This document shows, piece after piece, positions 1-7,960 of a DNA stretch of 34,361 nt; position 1 is the first letter of the stretch; each line of letters opens with the position of its first letter. Made by a program: the position numbers and the translations under genes. The stretch spans positions 1 through 34,361 of the forward strand of contig RZYD01000004.1 in the NCBI GenBank assembly GCA_009930445.1, given 5' to 3'. This DNA is from Bacteroidia bacterium. Lineage in GTDB: Bacteria; Bacteroidota; Bacteroidia; Bacteroidales; BM520. The notes under the pieces are model-generated. The model did not search any database, was not told the origin of the DNA, and saw nothing but the letters and a program-made list of their open reading frames with translations.

Positions 1-99
1 GATAAGTGTTTGAAGAGCTAGTATTTATTTTATAATAGTTAGAACCATTACTGTCTGGGCTTTTAAATACAAAACAGTATTTATTACCAACAGTCAACG
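1..99. repeat. Terminal direct repeat, left copy (circular closure)
   Basis: These 99 bases are identical to the last 99 bases of the window. The repeat lies inside an open reading frame that continues in frame across the join, which is what an assembler overlap on a circular or circularly permuted genome looks like. A true 99-bp terminal redundancy cannot be excluded from sequence alone. Confidence 0.95.
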
Positions 100-538
100 A
101 GACCCTGTTAAAATTAACTTTAAAAGGACTACCACCATTAAAAACTTCATCTTTATCTAGCTCAACACTATCTAAAACACTACCCGTTGGATTTTCACTA
201 GCGTCGGCATTATATACTTCTATTGTCAAATCGCTTGGAGTTCCTGTCCAAATAGTTATATAAAAAGTAGCACTCATTAAATATCCTTTAGTAGCCTTAA
301 AAGATTGTGAAACAATATCATCATCACGAATATCCCACTGAGCTCCTCCACTATTAGTTTGCGTTATTTCTTCCGTTTCTCCTGTTGGTTTCAAAATATC
401 ACCCCATTTTGTCAACGGACTAACACTTGTTCCACCAGTTAATAAGCCTGTTAATGATATACTATCAGGGTCAATACTACTTGCGTTCTCGGCCGGCCAT
501 TTATCCCCTGCGTTAAATTTATATTTTGATAAACTCAT
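1..538 (-). CDS. Tail fibre / receptor-binding protein, N-terminal part (continues at the right end)
   Basis: Translated by hand from the ATG at 538 (MSLSKYKFNAGDKW...), the frame stays open to base 1 and continues at the right end of the window (33190-34262). The joined gene is 1,611 nt, 536 aa. This part carries the virion-attachment end and the first of two jelly-roll-like repeats (around ...SQSFKATKGYLMSATFYI..., 'YCFVFKSPDSNGSNYYK'), a pattern common in phage fibres and carbohydrate-binding modules. It follows the tail-tip genes directly, the usual place for a fibre. An A/G-rich stretch (AAAGGAAA) lies about 12 nt before the start. The gene lacks the GATCGY motif found elsewhere and contains GGCCGGCC at 491-498, unlike the rest of the genome. 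Function is inferred from repeats, position and the C-terminus. Confidence 0.8.
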   Translation of the reverse strand, partial: MSLSKYKFNAGDKWPAENASSIDPDSISLTGLLTGGTSVSPLTKWGDILKPTGETEEITQTNSGGAQWDIRDDDIVSQSFKATKGYLMSATFYITIWTGTPSDLTIEVYNADASENPTGSVLDSVELDKDEVFNGGSPFKVNFNRVSLTVGNKYCFVFKSPDSNGSNYYKINTSSSNTY

Positions 539-542
539 AAAT

Positions 543-779
543 TTATTTTAATTTCCTTTCTTTTAAAATGTTTCTAAATTTCTTTTTTATTTTTTTGTTG
601 TCTTTCAAAAAATGAAAGGGTGTATTAACTTTATTAAACTCCTCTTTTGTCCCATTATATTCAGCTCTAATAACTTTATGCTGAAAATTACACTCAGTCA
701 CAACTTGATAAGCCTCCAAGTCGTCAGCGACCTCAACCTCAACGATAACAATATTCTTTTTTTGTTTTTCTTTAACCAT
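543..779 (-). CDS. Small lysine-rich protein of unknown function
   Basis: 78 aa starting at ATG 779. The N-terminal half has alternating hydrophobic residues ('NIVIVEVEVADDLEAYQVV') that suggest beta strands; the C-terminal 25 residues are strongly basic (KKIKKKFRNILKERK). No family is recognised. It sits between a tail protein and the tail fibre, 4 bp from the fibre start, and has its own promoter-like sequence at 788-816 that could also drive the fibre gene. A tail-tip or fibre-assembly role is only a positional guess. The plus-strand ORF over the same bases (612-794) is a shadow. Confidence 0.7.
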   Translation of the reverse strand: MVKEKQKKNIVIVEVEVADDLEAYQVVTECNFQHKVIRAEYNGTKEEFNKVNTPFHFLKDNKKIKKKFRNILKERKLK

Positions 780-787
780 ATATCAAA

Positions 788-816
788 ATTATAACATTTT
801 TCTTAGACACTGGCAA
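788..816 (-). promoter_or_regulatory. Sigma-70-like promoter TTGCCA-N17-TATAAT
   Basis: On the minus strand TTGCCA is followed by exactly 17 bp and then TATAAT, just upstream of the 78-aa gene (start 779) and hence of the tail fibre. It overlaps the 3' end of the preceding tail gene, so it would boost the last tail genes inside the late operon. Near-perfect hexamers and optimal spacing support the call; activity is not tested. Confidence 0.65.
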
Positions 817-1483
817 AGGTATATTTACAACTAACCACGATCGCAGTAGAGGTATCTTTAGCCCAACTCAATCCTTTAAGGTAAGACCATAATTGACCAG
901 TATCAACAGTCCCAGTCCCGTCAATAGCATTACCAAACTCAGTAATAGTAACAGAGCCACTAGGTGGATATTCAGCCTCAGTCAAAAAAGCAGTCAAATA
1001 AGCGATATTAGATGAGGCAGTAGCACTAGCAATATCATTCCTATAAGTTTCAGTTTCTAAAGTAGTATCTGAGGCAGAGGCAGAGCCAGTAGTTCCAGTC
1101 CCGAATAACGCTTTATTGATTTCTCCTGTATAGGTGGTGTCACCAGTCAATAATCTAGTAAGAGCATTAAATCCAGCATTACAGATTACATTTTTGTGAA
1201 CATCAACATTAACCAACTTACCAAAATGATAATTATTAAACATATAATCACGAACTGCCAACATAAACTCTAATTTAGTCTTTTTCAATCTACGATTGAA
1301 AAACTTTCTAAACTTATTGACATAACTATCAAATTTAGTGAATTTATATTCCTCCACCATTTTATCGCATTTAGCGACTAGATTTTTATTTTCTATTTTT
1401 TGTTTTTCCGTTAATGTTTTCTGATCGTGAAATTTAGCAGTAATCTCACCAGTAACTTTAACTTTTTGGTTTAAATTTTTCAT
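803..1483 (-). CDS. Putative minor tail / tail-tip protein
   Basis: 226 aa. Residues 1-90 are charged and helical; residues about 95-226 are rich in Gly, Ser and Thr with a beta-type pattern ('GFNALTRLLTGDTTYTGEIN', 'FGTGTTGSASASDTT'), similar in style to phage minor structural proteins that carry a C-terminal beta domain. It follows the 495-aa tail hub-like gene by 12 bp and precedes the fibre genes, which supports a role at the tail tip. The start is an ATG with an AT-rich leader (TATAAAAATATG) and no Shine-Dalgarno sequence. It carries two GATCGY motifs (839 and 1423). The exact function is unknown. Confidence 0.6.
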   Translation of the reverse strand: MKNLNQKVKVTGEITAKFHDQKTLTEKQKIENKNLVAKCDKMVEEYKFTKFDSYVNKFRKFFNRRLKKTKLEFMLAVRDYMFNNYHFGKLVNVDVHKNVICNAGFNALTRLLTGDTTYTGEINKALFGTGTTGSASASDTTLETETYRNDIASATASSNIAYLTAFLTEAEYPPSGSVTITEFGNAIDGTGTVDTGQLWSYLKGLSWAKDTSTAIVVSCKYTFASV

Positions 1484-1493
1484 ATTTTTATAA

Positions 1494-2981
1494 TTAACCT
1501 AAATAACTTCTATTTAACATAAACTCCCTTTTTTTATCTGTCTGTCCCGTAGGAGTATAAGGGCATAAAACAAAGTCAGGATGAACCCCAGCCCCAAAAG
1601 GGTCTTTTTGTAAGTCCTCAGTGACCTCAACATCTTGGTGGTCCTCTTTTTGGTCAAGAACCTCAACCTCCTCAGTAACCTGAACCCTCTGACTATCTAT
1701 ATAATATTTTTCTAATACTTCATCCTCATTCAATTCTAAATTATCATTACTCAATAATTTATCTTGTAAAAACTGAATAATCCCCATAGTTTGAGTAGTA
1801 GCTAATTCCACAGTCCACTCTCCCTTTGTCCGAGTAATCATTTTTAAAGCTACCCTTTGGATAATGAACTGGTCAGCAATTCCCAAATCTGTCAAATTTA
1901 TTGATAAAGTTTGTCCTGATTTTAACCCACTCTCATAAGTTCTAAAAGAACCCTCCCGAACTGACTGAGCATAGCTTTCTAATTGAGCCTGTGCGTAAAG
2001 CTGTGCGTCCTCAGAACTTTTTAAGTCCTTATTGACCTTAGAGAACTCATATCTCCCAAATTGACTTATAGAGCCTAAATCCTCAATCTGAACGATTATA
2101 GGTATCTCAGGGTATCCAGTAATAACAATCGGATGAGTATCGGTAGGGGCAGTCCCAAATCTTATATATTTCTGATTATAATTCCAATAACAATCATAGC
2201 CAGTAGTATCTAAATTCTCAACCCCAACCGTAACAGGCGAACCATTAACAGTAACTATAGGCAACTCAGCAAATTTATAATCTGTATTAAAAGCAGTAGT
2301 AGTCCCGTCCCCTGTGTGGTTTTTATCACGAGTATTAGTAGCAACTTTATCAGCCCCCCTGATAGTGACAACATTTCTCAACTGACTTAAATCACTATTC
2401 AAATCTAAACTATTACCAATTATATAATCACTATCATCAGAAATATTAAAAGGTGAAGCCTCAGAGTTTTTAGCAATAAAGTGAATATCACTATCATAAT
2501 CAATATACCAAATATAATTAGTCAATTTGGCTAGATCGTTCAAGCACTGAGTAACGGTCTTTTTATTGAAAACAATTCTAGTAATCTCTATATCACAATC
2601 AACATTAGTAATCGTGACCCCTGACAAATAATTAGTATTGATATAATCAATTATGTCATTCACAGTTTCCTCATCAAAACTTTCGGTAACAATCACTCTA
2701 TCTAATTTTAAGGTTTCATCTTTTACGGTGACCTGATAATAAGCAATATCAGCCTCAAAATAATTCCTTACCCTGATTATAGTCCCACTAAATATTTTAT
2801 CTGAGCCGTCAGTAGCGACCACACTATCACCAATAGCAGGTTTATAACTCTGACCTGTATATGTTTTTATTATAAAAGAGCAGGTGTTAGGTTGCTGATT
2901 AACATTATCCTCATATCTAAAACTACCCCACTCAACCAAACTGGACTTATCAACTCCTCCGATTGTAACTGTGATGTTCAT
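1494..2981 (-). CDS. Tail hub / distal tail protein (baseplate-hub-like)
   Basis: 495 aa. The N-terminus ('VTIGGVDKSSLVEWGSFRYE', then 'KPAIGDSVVATDGSDKIFSG') has the beta-barrel pattern of phage hub proteins such as the Mu gp44 / tail-associated families: insertion-type barrels followed by a segment about residues 100-175 ('CLNDLAKLTNYIWYIDYDSD') typical of tail hub proteins. The C-terminal 60 residues are acidic. It lies directly after the tape measure gene, overlapping nothing and separated by one base, which is the usual slot for the distal tail/hub protein. It probably closes the tail tube and anchors the fibre. Family assignment is by pattern, not by search. Confidence 0.7.
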   Translation of the reverse strand: MNITVTIGGVDKSSLVEWGSFRYEDNVNQQPNTCSFIIKTYTGQSYKPAIGDSVVATDGSDKIFSGTIIRVRNYFEADIAYYQVTVKDETLKLDRVIVTESFDEETVNDIIDYINTNYLSGVTITNVDCDIEITRIVFNKKTVTQCLNDLAKLTNYIWYIDYDSDIHFIAKNSEASPFNISDDSDYIIGNSLDLNSDLSQLRNVVTIRGADKVATNTRDKNHTGDGTTTAFNTDYKFAELPIVTVNGSPVTVGVENLDTTGYDCYWNYNQKYIRFGTAPTDTHPIVITGYPEIPIIVQIEDLGSISQFGRYEFSKVNKDLKSSEDAQLYAQAQLESYAQSVREGSFRTYESGLKSGQTLSINLTDLGIADQFIIQRVALKMITRTKGEWTVELATTQTMGIIQFLQDKLLSNDNLELNEDEVLEKYYIDSQRVQVTEEVEVLDQKEDHQDVEVTEDLQKDPFGAGVHPDFVLCPYTPTGQTDKKREFMLNRSYLG

Positions 2982-2982
2982 A

Positions 2983-5067
2983 CTATAAATTATTAGCTAG
3001 TTGTAGTTTATTTATAATTTGATTACCGATTTTTTCTCCTGCCTCATTATCAAGCAAAGTATTCCCAGTAATATTTATCTCAATAGCCCTCACCTGAGAT
3101 GAAGTTTCAGCAACTCTCCTATTTATATCAGCGACACTAATCTGACCAGTAGTCAAACCTTTCTTTGAGTTTTGAATAGCTTTAGCTAACTGATTATATT
3201 TTTCAATTTCTCTATTTATACTCTCAGCAGTAGCTAACTCACTCTCAGCAAGAAAAGCCTGATAATTTTTTAGTCCTTGTTCTTGATAGGCTTTAATCTC
3301 AGCATATTTAGCAACTTCTAAAGCTAACTCTTTTTGTAGAGCATTATACTTAGACTGATATTCCTCCTCTATCGCCATTCTCTTTAAATTCAAATCCTCC
3401 ACAGTTCTCTCAAACTCTGTTAGACTGGCTCTCCTACGAGCCTCAGCGACCTCATTATGATAAGCCAACTCAATAGACTTCTTTTCAGCCAAGACAGCTT
3501 TTTCTCTTTCTAATTCTGAGAATAACTGGTCTTTATGGTCTTGGTCTTTCTCTGACTGCCATTGAGCCTGTAAATCAGCGACTTTCTGCTCTTGTTCTAC
3601 ATAAGCCTCAGCGAAGTCATTTCTAATCCCTAGAGTATCTTTAGCATATCCAGTATTTAACTCTTTCATTTTATCTGTAATCTCAACTATTTTACTACCG
3701 ACATCATTAAGAGCCTCCATACTTTTCTCTCCAAAGTCCTCTAGTGTTTCACCGAATTTTTTAAATTGTTCTGTGGCTTTCTTTCCGTCCTCAGTAGCCT
3801 CATCAAATCCCTGAGATAAACCACTTAAAGCATTATTATATTCTCCTAACTGAGTTGTAGCCCCTGGCATACCCTCCATAGCAACGAACTCATTAAAAGT
3901 ATCAACTACTTTCTGCCAAGAACCAGCAACATAATCAGAAGTCCCCGAACTATTGGTCCCAAAATTTTTCATCTCTAAAGTGACATTAGAGAACATATCT
4001 GTGAACATAGTGCTAATTTCCTCTTTAGCACCACTAAAATCACCTGTGATAGCTTTTCCAATAGATGAAAAAACACTCATCAAGTTTTTACCAAAATCTT
4101 TAAATAAATTTATTCCGTCCTTAACGAAAGCGACCATTACCTTAGACACATCATACATAGTCATACCGAACCCGATAAAGGTATCAATAATAGCTCTCAA
4201 AGACTGCCATAGCAACTTAAAGAACTGAACAACCCCGTAGATCGTCTTTCCGACATAATTAAAGCCCTCAGCGTCAGCTCTGAGCCAATCAGCAAGTTTT
4301 ATCAACTCATCTACAAGCAGACCTCCCCAAGTGATGAGCATATTTCCTTGCGTTCTTAAAAATATATTTATACTATCTTTTAAATTTGAAATCTTACCTA
4401 GAAAAGTCCCTGATTGTTTATCCATTAAATCAAAGAACTTACCTCCCTCACCTGACATAGTTTGAAAGGCTTTCTCAACCTCAGGAAATCCAATCTTACC
4501 CTCACTAACCATATCCTTAATAGCTTTCTCACTTACATTCAAATTCTTAGCTAACTCAGATATAAGAGGCACACCTGCCCTGACGAAATCTCTTAATTCA
4601 ACACCAGTCAAAACAGTTTGACTTTTAACCTGACCATAGTTATAAGCTAGTCTATTCAAATCTACACTTAGACCAGCACTAACATCACCCAACGCTTTCA
4701 TAGTAGGTATAACGCTATTAGCCTCAATACCCATAGCTAAAAGCTGTTTAGCACTCTGCTCAATACCAACTAATTCAAAAGGTGTCTTAGACGCAAAATC
4801 AGCCAAATCTCTTAACATAAGATTGGCTTGTTCAGCACTTCCCAACATAGTAGTAAAGGCAATCTGTGTCTGCTCAAACTTTCCAGCTAAGTCTATCATC
4901 TTTCTACCGAGAGCAACTACTCCCATAGTTCCCCCCAAGATCGCACCTAATTTTAAAGCGGTAGAGCCTAAACCACCCATACCGCTTTTTACCTTGTTTA
5001 AATTGGCAGTAGCCTCATCTTTTGCCTTGATAACTATTGATAAATTTTTTTTATTTTCACCTAGCAT
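2983..5067 (-). CDS. Tail tape measure protein
   Basis: 694 aa, the longest late gene. Residues about 65-240 form the phage tape-measure N-terminal domain ('FEQTQIAFTTMLGSAEQANL', 'DLADFASKTPFELVG', 'GVELRDFVRAGVPLISELAK'). Hydrophobic stretches near residues 35-55 and 270-345 can act as membrane segments during DNA entry, and residues about 450-660 are a long charged coiled coil (VEQEQKVADLQAQWQSEKD...). At about 1.5 angstrom per residue the tail would be near 100 nm, typical of a siphovirus. The gene begins 3 bp after the stop of the frameshifted chaperone product, the classic order G/GT then tape measure. The stop is TAG. Confidence 0.95.
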   Translation of the reverse strand: MLGENKKNLSIVIKAKDEATANLNKVKSGMGGLGSTALKLGAILGGTMGVVALGRKMIDLAGKFEQTQIAFTTMLGSAEQANLMLRDLADFASKTPFELVGIEQSAKQLLAMGIEANSVIPTMKALGDVSAGLSVDLNRLAYNYGQVKSQTVLTGVELRDFVRAGVPLISELAKNLNVSEKAIKDMVSEGKIGFPEVEKAFQTMSGEGGKFFDLMDKQSGTFLGKISNLKDSINIFLRTQGNMLITWGGLLVDELIKLADWLRADAEGFNYVGKTIYGVVQFFKLLWQSLRAIIDTFIGFGMTMYDVSKVMVAFVKDGINLFKDFGKNLMSVFSSIGKAITGDFSGAKEEISTMFTDMFSNVTLEMKNFGTNSSGTSDYVAGSWQKVVDTFNEFVAMEGMPGATTQLGEYNNALSGLSQGFDEATEDGKKATEQFKKFGETLEDFGEKSMEALNDVGSKIVEITDKMKELNTGYAKDTLGIRNDFAEAYVEQEQKVADLQAQWQSEKDQDHKDQLFSELEREKAVLAEKKSIELAYHNEVAEARRRASLTEFERTVEDLNLKRMAIEEEYQSKYNALQKELALEVAKYAEIKAYQEQGLKNYQAFLAESELATAESINREIEKYNQLAKAIQNSKKGLTTGQISVADINRRVAETSSQVRAIEINITGNTLLDNEAGEKIGNQIINKLQLANNL

Positions 5068-5070
5068 AAT

Positions 5071-5594
5071 TTATTTATTCTTGTTAGCCTCTAGACGAGC
5101 TTTCTTACTCTCCATTTCAATAAACTTGATAAATACTTCAATCGTATAACTATCCTGTTTATCTAATTGGTCAGGCGTCCAGCCGAACCTATCACAGAGG
5201 GCAAAGTCAATATACTCATCAGGGACTTCTTTATCATTACCGACAAGATAAGCACCAATATAATCATCTATCCTATCACTTATTTTTTTTTTGTCATTTC
5301 GTCAATAGCTTTGATGATTAACTCACAATCCTCATCTTTCATATTGTCAAAGGTTTCTTTACTAACTGGCATTTCTTTTTCGTTAATAACCAGTTTTTCC
5401 ACCATACCAATTAAAGCAACATCATTAGCATTATCCATATTGGCAATACTAATTCCGTCAAAGGTTTGGCGACTATCTTTGACATCCATTTTCCCCTCCA
5501 CATTTTCATATAGAGTAGCCTTGATTTTTTTCTTTAGTCCTCTAGTGACGAAAGGTTTTAGAACGGCATATCCGTTTGAAAATTTAATCTCCAT
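5071..5594 (-). CDS. Tail assembly chaperone, long form made by -1 frameshift (gpGT-like)
   Basis: The 210 bp after the gpG stop contain no independent gene, but the -1 frame is open across the A10 run: slipping one base back on A-AAA-AAA gives ...TKKKISDRIDDYIGAYLVGN... and continues 'WTPDQLDKQDSYTIEVFIKF' to a TAA at 5071-5073, 3 bp before the tape measure ATG. The extension ('CDRFGWTPDQLDKQDSYTIE') has the look of the T domain of lambda gpGT-like proteins, with a short conserved helical region followed by a basic end. The programmed frameshift is well established for this gene pair in many siphoviruses; here it is inferred from frame, slippery site and gene order. Confidence 0.85.
5280..5594 (-). 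CDS. Tail assembly chaperone, short form (gpG-like)
   Basis: 104 aa, between the tail tube gene and the tape measure gene. It has the size and position of lambda gpG-type chaperones, which coat the tape measure during tail assembly. The protein begins MEIKFSNGYAVLKPF and ends DEMTKKK just before a TAA. The last three lysine codons lie in a run of ten A residues (5292-5283 on the coding strand), a slippery site that links it to the extended product described separately. The start is an ATG after an AT-rich leader with a hairpin further upstream (5610-5634). Confidence 0.85.
   Translation of the reverse strand: MEIKFSNGYAVLKPFVTRGLKKKIKATLYENVEGKMDVKDSRQTFDGISIANMDNANDVALIGMVEKLVINEKEMPVSKETFDNMKDEDCELIIKAIDEMTKKK
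5283..5292 (-). promoter_or_regulatory. Slippery A10 site for -1 translational frameshift
   Basis: Ten consecutive A residues on the coding strand at the end of the gpG frame, immediately followed by its TAA stop. The zero frame reads ACA AAA AAA AAA TAA; the -1 frame reads through AAA ATA AGT GAT. X-XXY-YYZ-type slippery runs of A are classic -1 frameshift signals. Confidence 0.8.
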
Positions 5595-5609
5595 AAGATT
5601 TTAATTTAA

Positions 5610-5634
5610 GGGGGTGAGTGGTAAAACCCACCCC
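5610..5634 (-). terminator. Stem-loop after the tail tube gene (attenuator or mRNA stabiliser)
   Basis: On the minus strand GGGGTG pairs with CACCCC, with an inner GGT/ACC pair around a TTT loop. The hairpin sits in the 50-bp gap after the tail tube stop codon. There is no good U-tract after it (TTAAATTAAAATC), so a partial terminator or a 3' stabilising structure is more likely than a full stop. Similar stem-loops lie upstream of the tail tube gene and after the capsid gene. Confidence 0.6.
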
Positions 5635-5644
5635 TATTTATTAT

Positions 5645-6619
5645 TTAGTAACTTGATTTTTCGTTAGTCAATACAGCCTCAGCACTCTTACTATCAGTTA
5701 AGCTATAAAAACCTTTAAAGGCAACAACCATTTTAACCAACTCATTATTATCTCCACTCTCAACAGGGTCGCTAAATTTAACTTTAGCTAGGTCAATTAC
5801 CAACTTAGGGTTTGAAGTAGCCCCGATAGTAACATCAGTATTGGTCAACTCAACTCTCATAGCCTTACTATCTCCGTCTAAAGCATAATCTCTCATATAT
5901 AGACTAGAGAAATATAATTCTACACTACCCTCAACAGCAACCTGCTTAACCAAGAAATCACTTGGTCCGTCATTATTCAATATATCCTTATCCTCAATAT
6001 TCTTATTGATAGTTAAGGAGATATTACGGGCGTCAATAGCAGTAGCACTATCAATCCCTGAATAATTGGCGGCTAACTTCACAGCAATATTCTTAGCCAT
6101 AAAGTAATTTTCAGCAACATAGCTAGGAGAGTTAGATGAGCTTTCGCCTTTCTTACCTCTTAACTGAGCCTCAAACTTTACATAGTCATTAACAGACGCG
6201 TCAATCTTTAAACTCTCAATTACTGAGTTAGGATAAGACACTTGTTCAAGATCGCCTCTCTTTTTCTCAATAGTAAAGGTAGGATGTTCAGCACTCTGTA
6301 AAACTGAGAAAGTGTGTTCATAAACACCACTATCACCAGTTTCACTTGAACTAACAGAACCGAAAGCACCTAATAAGAAAAACCCAAAACTTTGGTCAAA
6401 GATTTCACCAGCGACCACACCTGAGGCGAACTTCTTACTAATTACTTGGTCCTCACTATCCTGAATAACACCCATAGACCTCTCAGTAGCGATTACATCT
6501 ATCTTTTCGCTTATATCCTCATTCAAAGGTTTAAGCCAAAAAGCAGGGGTGACCTTAGTTCCTCTTGTGGTTTCTTTGCCAATACCGATATTAAATTTTC
6601 TTTTTAAAATTTCACTCAT
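5645..6619 (-). CDS. Major tail (tube) protein
   Basis: 324 aa. The N-terminus 'IGKETTRGTKVTPAFWLKPL' is a recognisable feature of phage tail tube proteins, followed by a beta-rich body ('GVVAGEIFDQSFGFFLLGAF', GVYEHTFSV, 'SLTINKNIEDKDILNNDGPS'). It lies between the head-tail completion genes and the G/GT chaperones, as expected. It is probably one of the two most expressed late genes; stem-loops occur in the intergenic gaps on both sides of its small operon. The start ATG has an AT-rich leader and no Shine-Dalgarno sequence. Length is at the large end for the family, which may reflect an extra surface domain. Confidence 0.88.
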   Translation of the reverse strand: MSEILKRKFNIGIGKETTRGTKVTPAFWLKPLNEDISEKIDVIATERSMGVIQDSEDQVISKKFASGVVAGEIFDQSFGFFLLGAFGSVSSSETGDSGVYEHTFSVLQSAEHPTFTIEKKRGDLEQVSYPNSVIESLKIDASVNDYVKFEAQLRGKKGESSSNSPSYVAENYFMAKNIAVKLAANYSGIDSATAIDARNISLTINKNIEDKDILNNDGPSDFLVKQVAVEGSVELYFSSLYMRDYALDGDSKAMRVELTNTDVTIGATSNPKLVIDLAKVKFSDPVESGDNNELVKMVVAFKGFYSLTDSKSAEAVLTNEKSSY

Positions 6620-6627
6620 ATAATTAT

Positions 6628-6810
6628 TTATTTATTTAATAATTCTTTAAGTTTTTTGTTAGCCTCTTTAGGAGAACTAGCTTTCACGGTAACCCCGTGT
6701 TCAGGAAAGCAGTAATCTCTTTCCTTTGTTTCTATTATAGCACGATTGCTATTTCTTGTCATCTTTTTTTCGGGACTTAATGACTTGTCCTCAGTTTTTT
6801 TAATAGCCAT
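6628..6810 (-). CDS. Small protein next to the tail tube gene, unknown function
   Basis: 60 aa if started at the ATG at 6810 (MAIKKTEDKSLS...). The ORF track begins 15 codons earlier at 6855, but that extension (MINSPLYITNLILIY) overlaps the upstream gene and a stem-loop and looks like translated intergenic DNA. The body ends 'CFPEHGVTVKASSPKEANKK', a short beta-helix unit of the kind seen in small phage proteins beside the tail tube gene. No firm family. It may modulate tail assembly or be a minor virion protein; this rests only on position. Confidence 0.7.
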   Translation of the reverse strand: MAIKKTEDKSLSPEKKMTRNSNRAIIETKERDYCFPEHGVTVKASSPKEANKKLKELLNK

Positions 6811-6839
6811 ATAAATTAGGATTAAATTTGTTATGTAAA

Positions 6840-6858
6840 GGGGCGAGTTAATCACCCC
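6840..6858 (-). terminator. Stem-loop upstream of the tail tube operon
   Basis: As minus-strand RNA, GGGGUGA pairs with UCGCCCC around a UUAAC loop, with one G-U pair. On the plus strand the same position would be a C-A mismatch, so the structure favours the transcribed strand. It overlaps the last codons of the HNH-like gene and precedes the 60-aa gene and the tail tube gene. It could be an attenuator, RNase barrier or a ribosome-access switch. Confidence 0.5.
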
Positions 6859-7072
6859 TATTTTGAGTTATATCTATCTGATATATATCAGCCCAAAAGG
6901 TCTTATTAAGAAATCTAACAATCTCTTTCGGGGTCATATTACCAAATAGAGAGTGATAAAGGTTGTGCTGTTTTTCAGCTACCTTACAGACATTTAACAC
7001 TCCTTTTCCCTCTAGTCTGCTCTGAGGGATGATGTGATGTTTCGTTTTCTTATTCTGATTTTTTCTTTTCAC
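6848..7072 (-). CDS. Small HNH-like protein
   Basis: 74 aa with a compact HNH-like signature: 'HHIIPQSRLEGKGVLNVC' then 'EKQHNLYHSLFGNMTPKEIV'. The His-His-Ile-Ile-Pro start, the Asn in the middle and the third His (NLYH) fit a minimal beta-beta-alpha metal site. Stand-alone proteins of this form are, to my knowledge, frequent in Patescibacteria and their mobile elements. It sits inside the tail module between the tail terminator and the tail tube operon, an odd place, which suggests a moron or homing-type insertion. It could be an active nicking enzyme or a processing factor. The gene is co-directional and closely packed with its neighbours. Confidence 0.7.
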   Translation of the reverse strand: MKRKNQNKKTKHHIIPQSRLEGKGVLNVCKVAEKQHNLYHSLFGNMTPKEIVRFLNKTFWADIYQIDITQNRGD

Positions 7073-7098
7073 TTATCCCTCCTTTTTTTAATGAACAA

Positions 7099-7509
7099 TT
7101 ATGTTAGTTGTTTTAACTTTTTACATTCAAGGGTAACCTCTAACACTCTCATCATTAACTCTCTATCCTCCCACATAAAAGCCGAACTCATACTCACATC
7201 ATCACACACACCCCCAAGGGTATCATCCTCATCAAACGCATTATCAATAGTATCAGCCAAAGTATTCAATAAATCCTCACCTTGCTCTTGACCTCTAGCG
7301 TCCTCATTAACTTCCTGATAAATACGAACCCTAAAATTATAAGTCTTATTTATGGTTTTTACACTCTCACGAGTTTTAGTATTCTCCGACCCTAAAATTA
7401 CAGCGACAGGATATTCCTCAAAACTTCCTTTATTATATTTATAGACTTCTTTTATTCCGTCTATCGCTTTTAATTTATTGTAGATCGCAGTAATCAAAGT
7501 TTGCCTCAT
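7099..7509 (-). CDS. Tail terminator / head-tail completion protein
   Basis: 136 aa with the alternating pattern of the phage tail terminator family (lambda gpU / gp17-like): N-terminal helix 'TLITAIYNKLKAIDGIKEVY', beta strands 'GSFEEYPVAVILGSENTKT', then 'TYNFRVRIYQEV' and a C-terminal strand 'MMRVLEVTLEC'. It overlaps the upstream gp10-like gene by an ATGA stop-start, indicating translational coupling. Position just before the tail tube region supports the assignment. It would cap the tail tube and attach it to the head. Confidence 0.7.
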   Translation of the reverse strand: MRQTLITAIYNKLKAIDGIKEVYKYNKGSFEEYPVAVILGSENTKTRESVKTINKTYNFRVRIYQEVNEDARGQEQGEDLLNTLADTIDNAFDEDDTLGGVCDDVSMSSAFMWEDRELMMRVLEVTLECKKLKQLT

Positions 7510-7958
7510 ATTTTTTTTACAATATTTTTTAACACATTATTGAAAATAGTATTTATCGGACTAGCTACGATATTGGCAGTCCTCTCAACAAAGGGATTAG
7601 CTTTTTGACCTTTGACTTTTTTAGTAAAAATCATTTTCCCTCCGACCTTGAAAGCCAATACTTTAGCATTAACTGGTCTAATATAATCATTCCTTTTTCC
7701 ATAAATACCAGTCCCCTCGTGAACATAACCAGCATATTCTCTAGTAGGGTAAATTTTTACACTAATCGGGGCATAATCCATAGCAATAGTTCTCCTTAAC
7801 AATCCAGTCTTTCCGACAGGGGCTTCTTTTTTTTCAGTTCTCAAAACAACCTTACCAGCTTCTTTAACCCCTTTAATCAATTCTGAACTAACCAATAGAG
7901 GGGCACGAGTAAAGGCTTCTTGTATTTCTTTTAAATTTTCAACCTCTATTGAATACAT
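7506..7958 (-). CDS. HK97 gp10-like head-tail connector protein
   Basis: 150 aa. The segment 'EAPVGKTGLLRRTI' followed by 'YAGYVHEGTGIYG' and 'NPFVERTAN' is the signature of the HK97 gp10 / neck-protein family, which forms part of the head-tail joint. It ends in TGA overlapping the next gene's ATG, which also shows that TGA is used as a stop here (standard code). It follows the head closure protein by 2 bp. Confidence 0.85.
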   Translation of the reverse strand: MYSIEVENLKEIQEAFTRAPLLVSSELIKGVKEAGKVVLRTEKKEAPVGKTGLLRRTIAMDYAPISVKIYPTREYAGYVHEGTGIYGKRNDYIRPVNAKVLAFKVGGKMIFTKKVKGQKANPFVERTANIVASPINTIFNNVLKNIVKKI

Positions 7959-7960
7959 AT

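Noticed and set aside
5167-5604. Plus-strand ORF of 145 aa over the G/GT genes, and the other plus-strand ORFs in the track (for example 3953-4228, 10833-11072, 22409-22690, 31302-31610, 31728-32036).
   Set aside because: They lie antisense to well-supported minus-strand genes, have the low-complexity Ser/Leu/Phe-rich composition of shadow frames, and have no promoter or family features.
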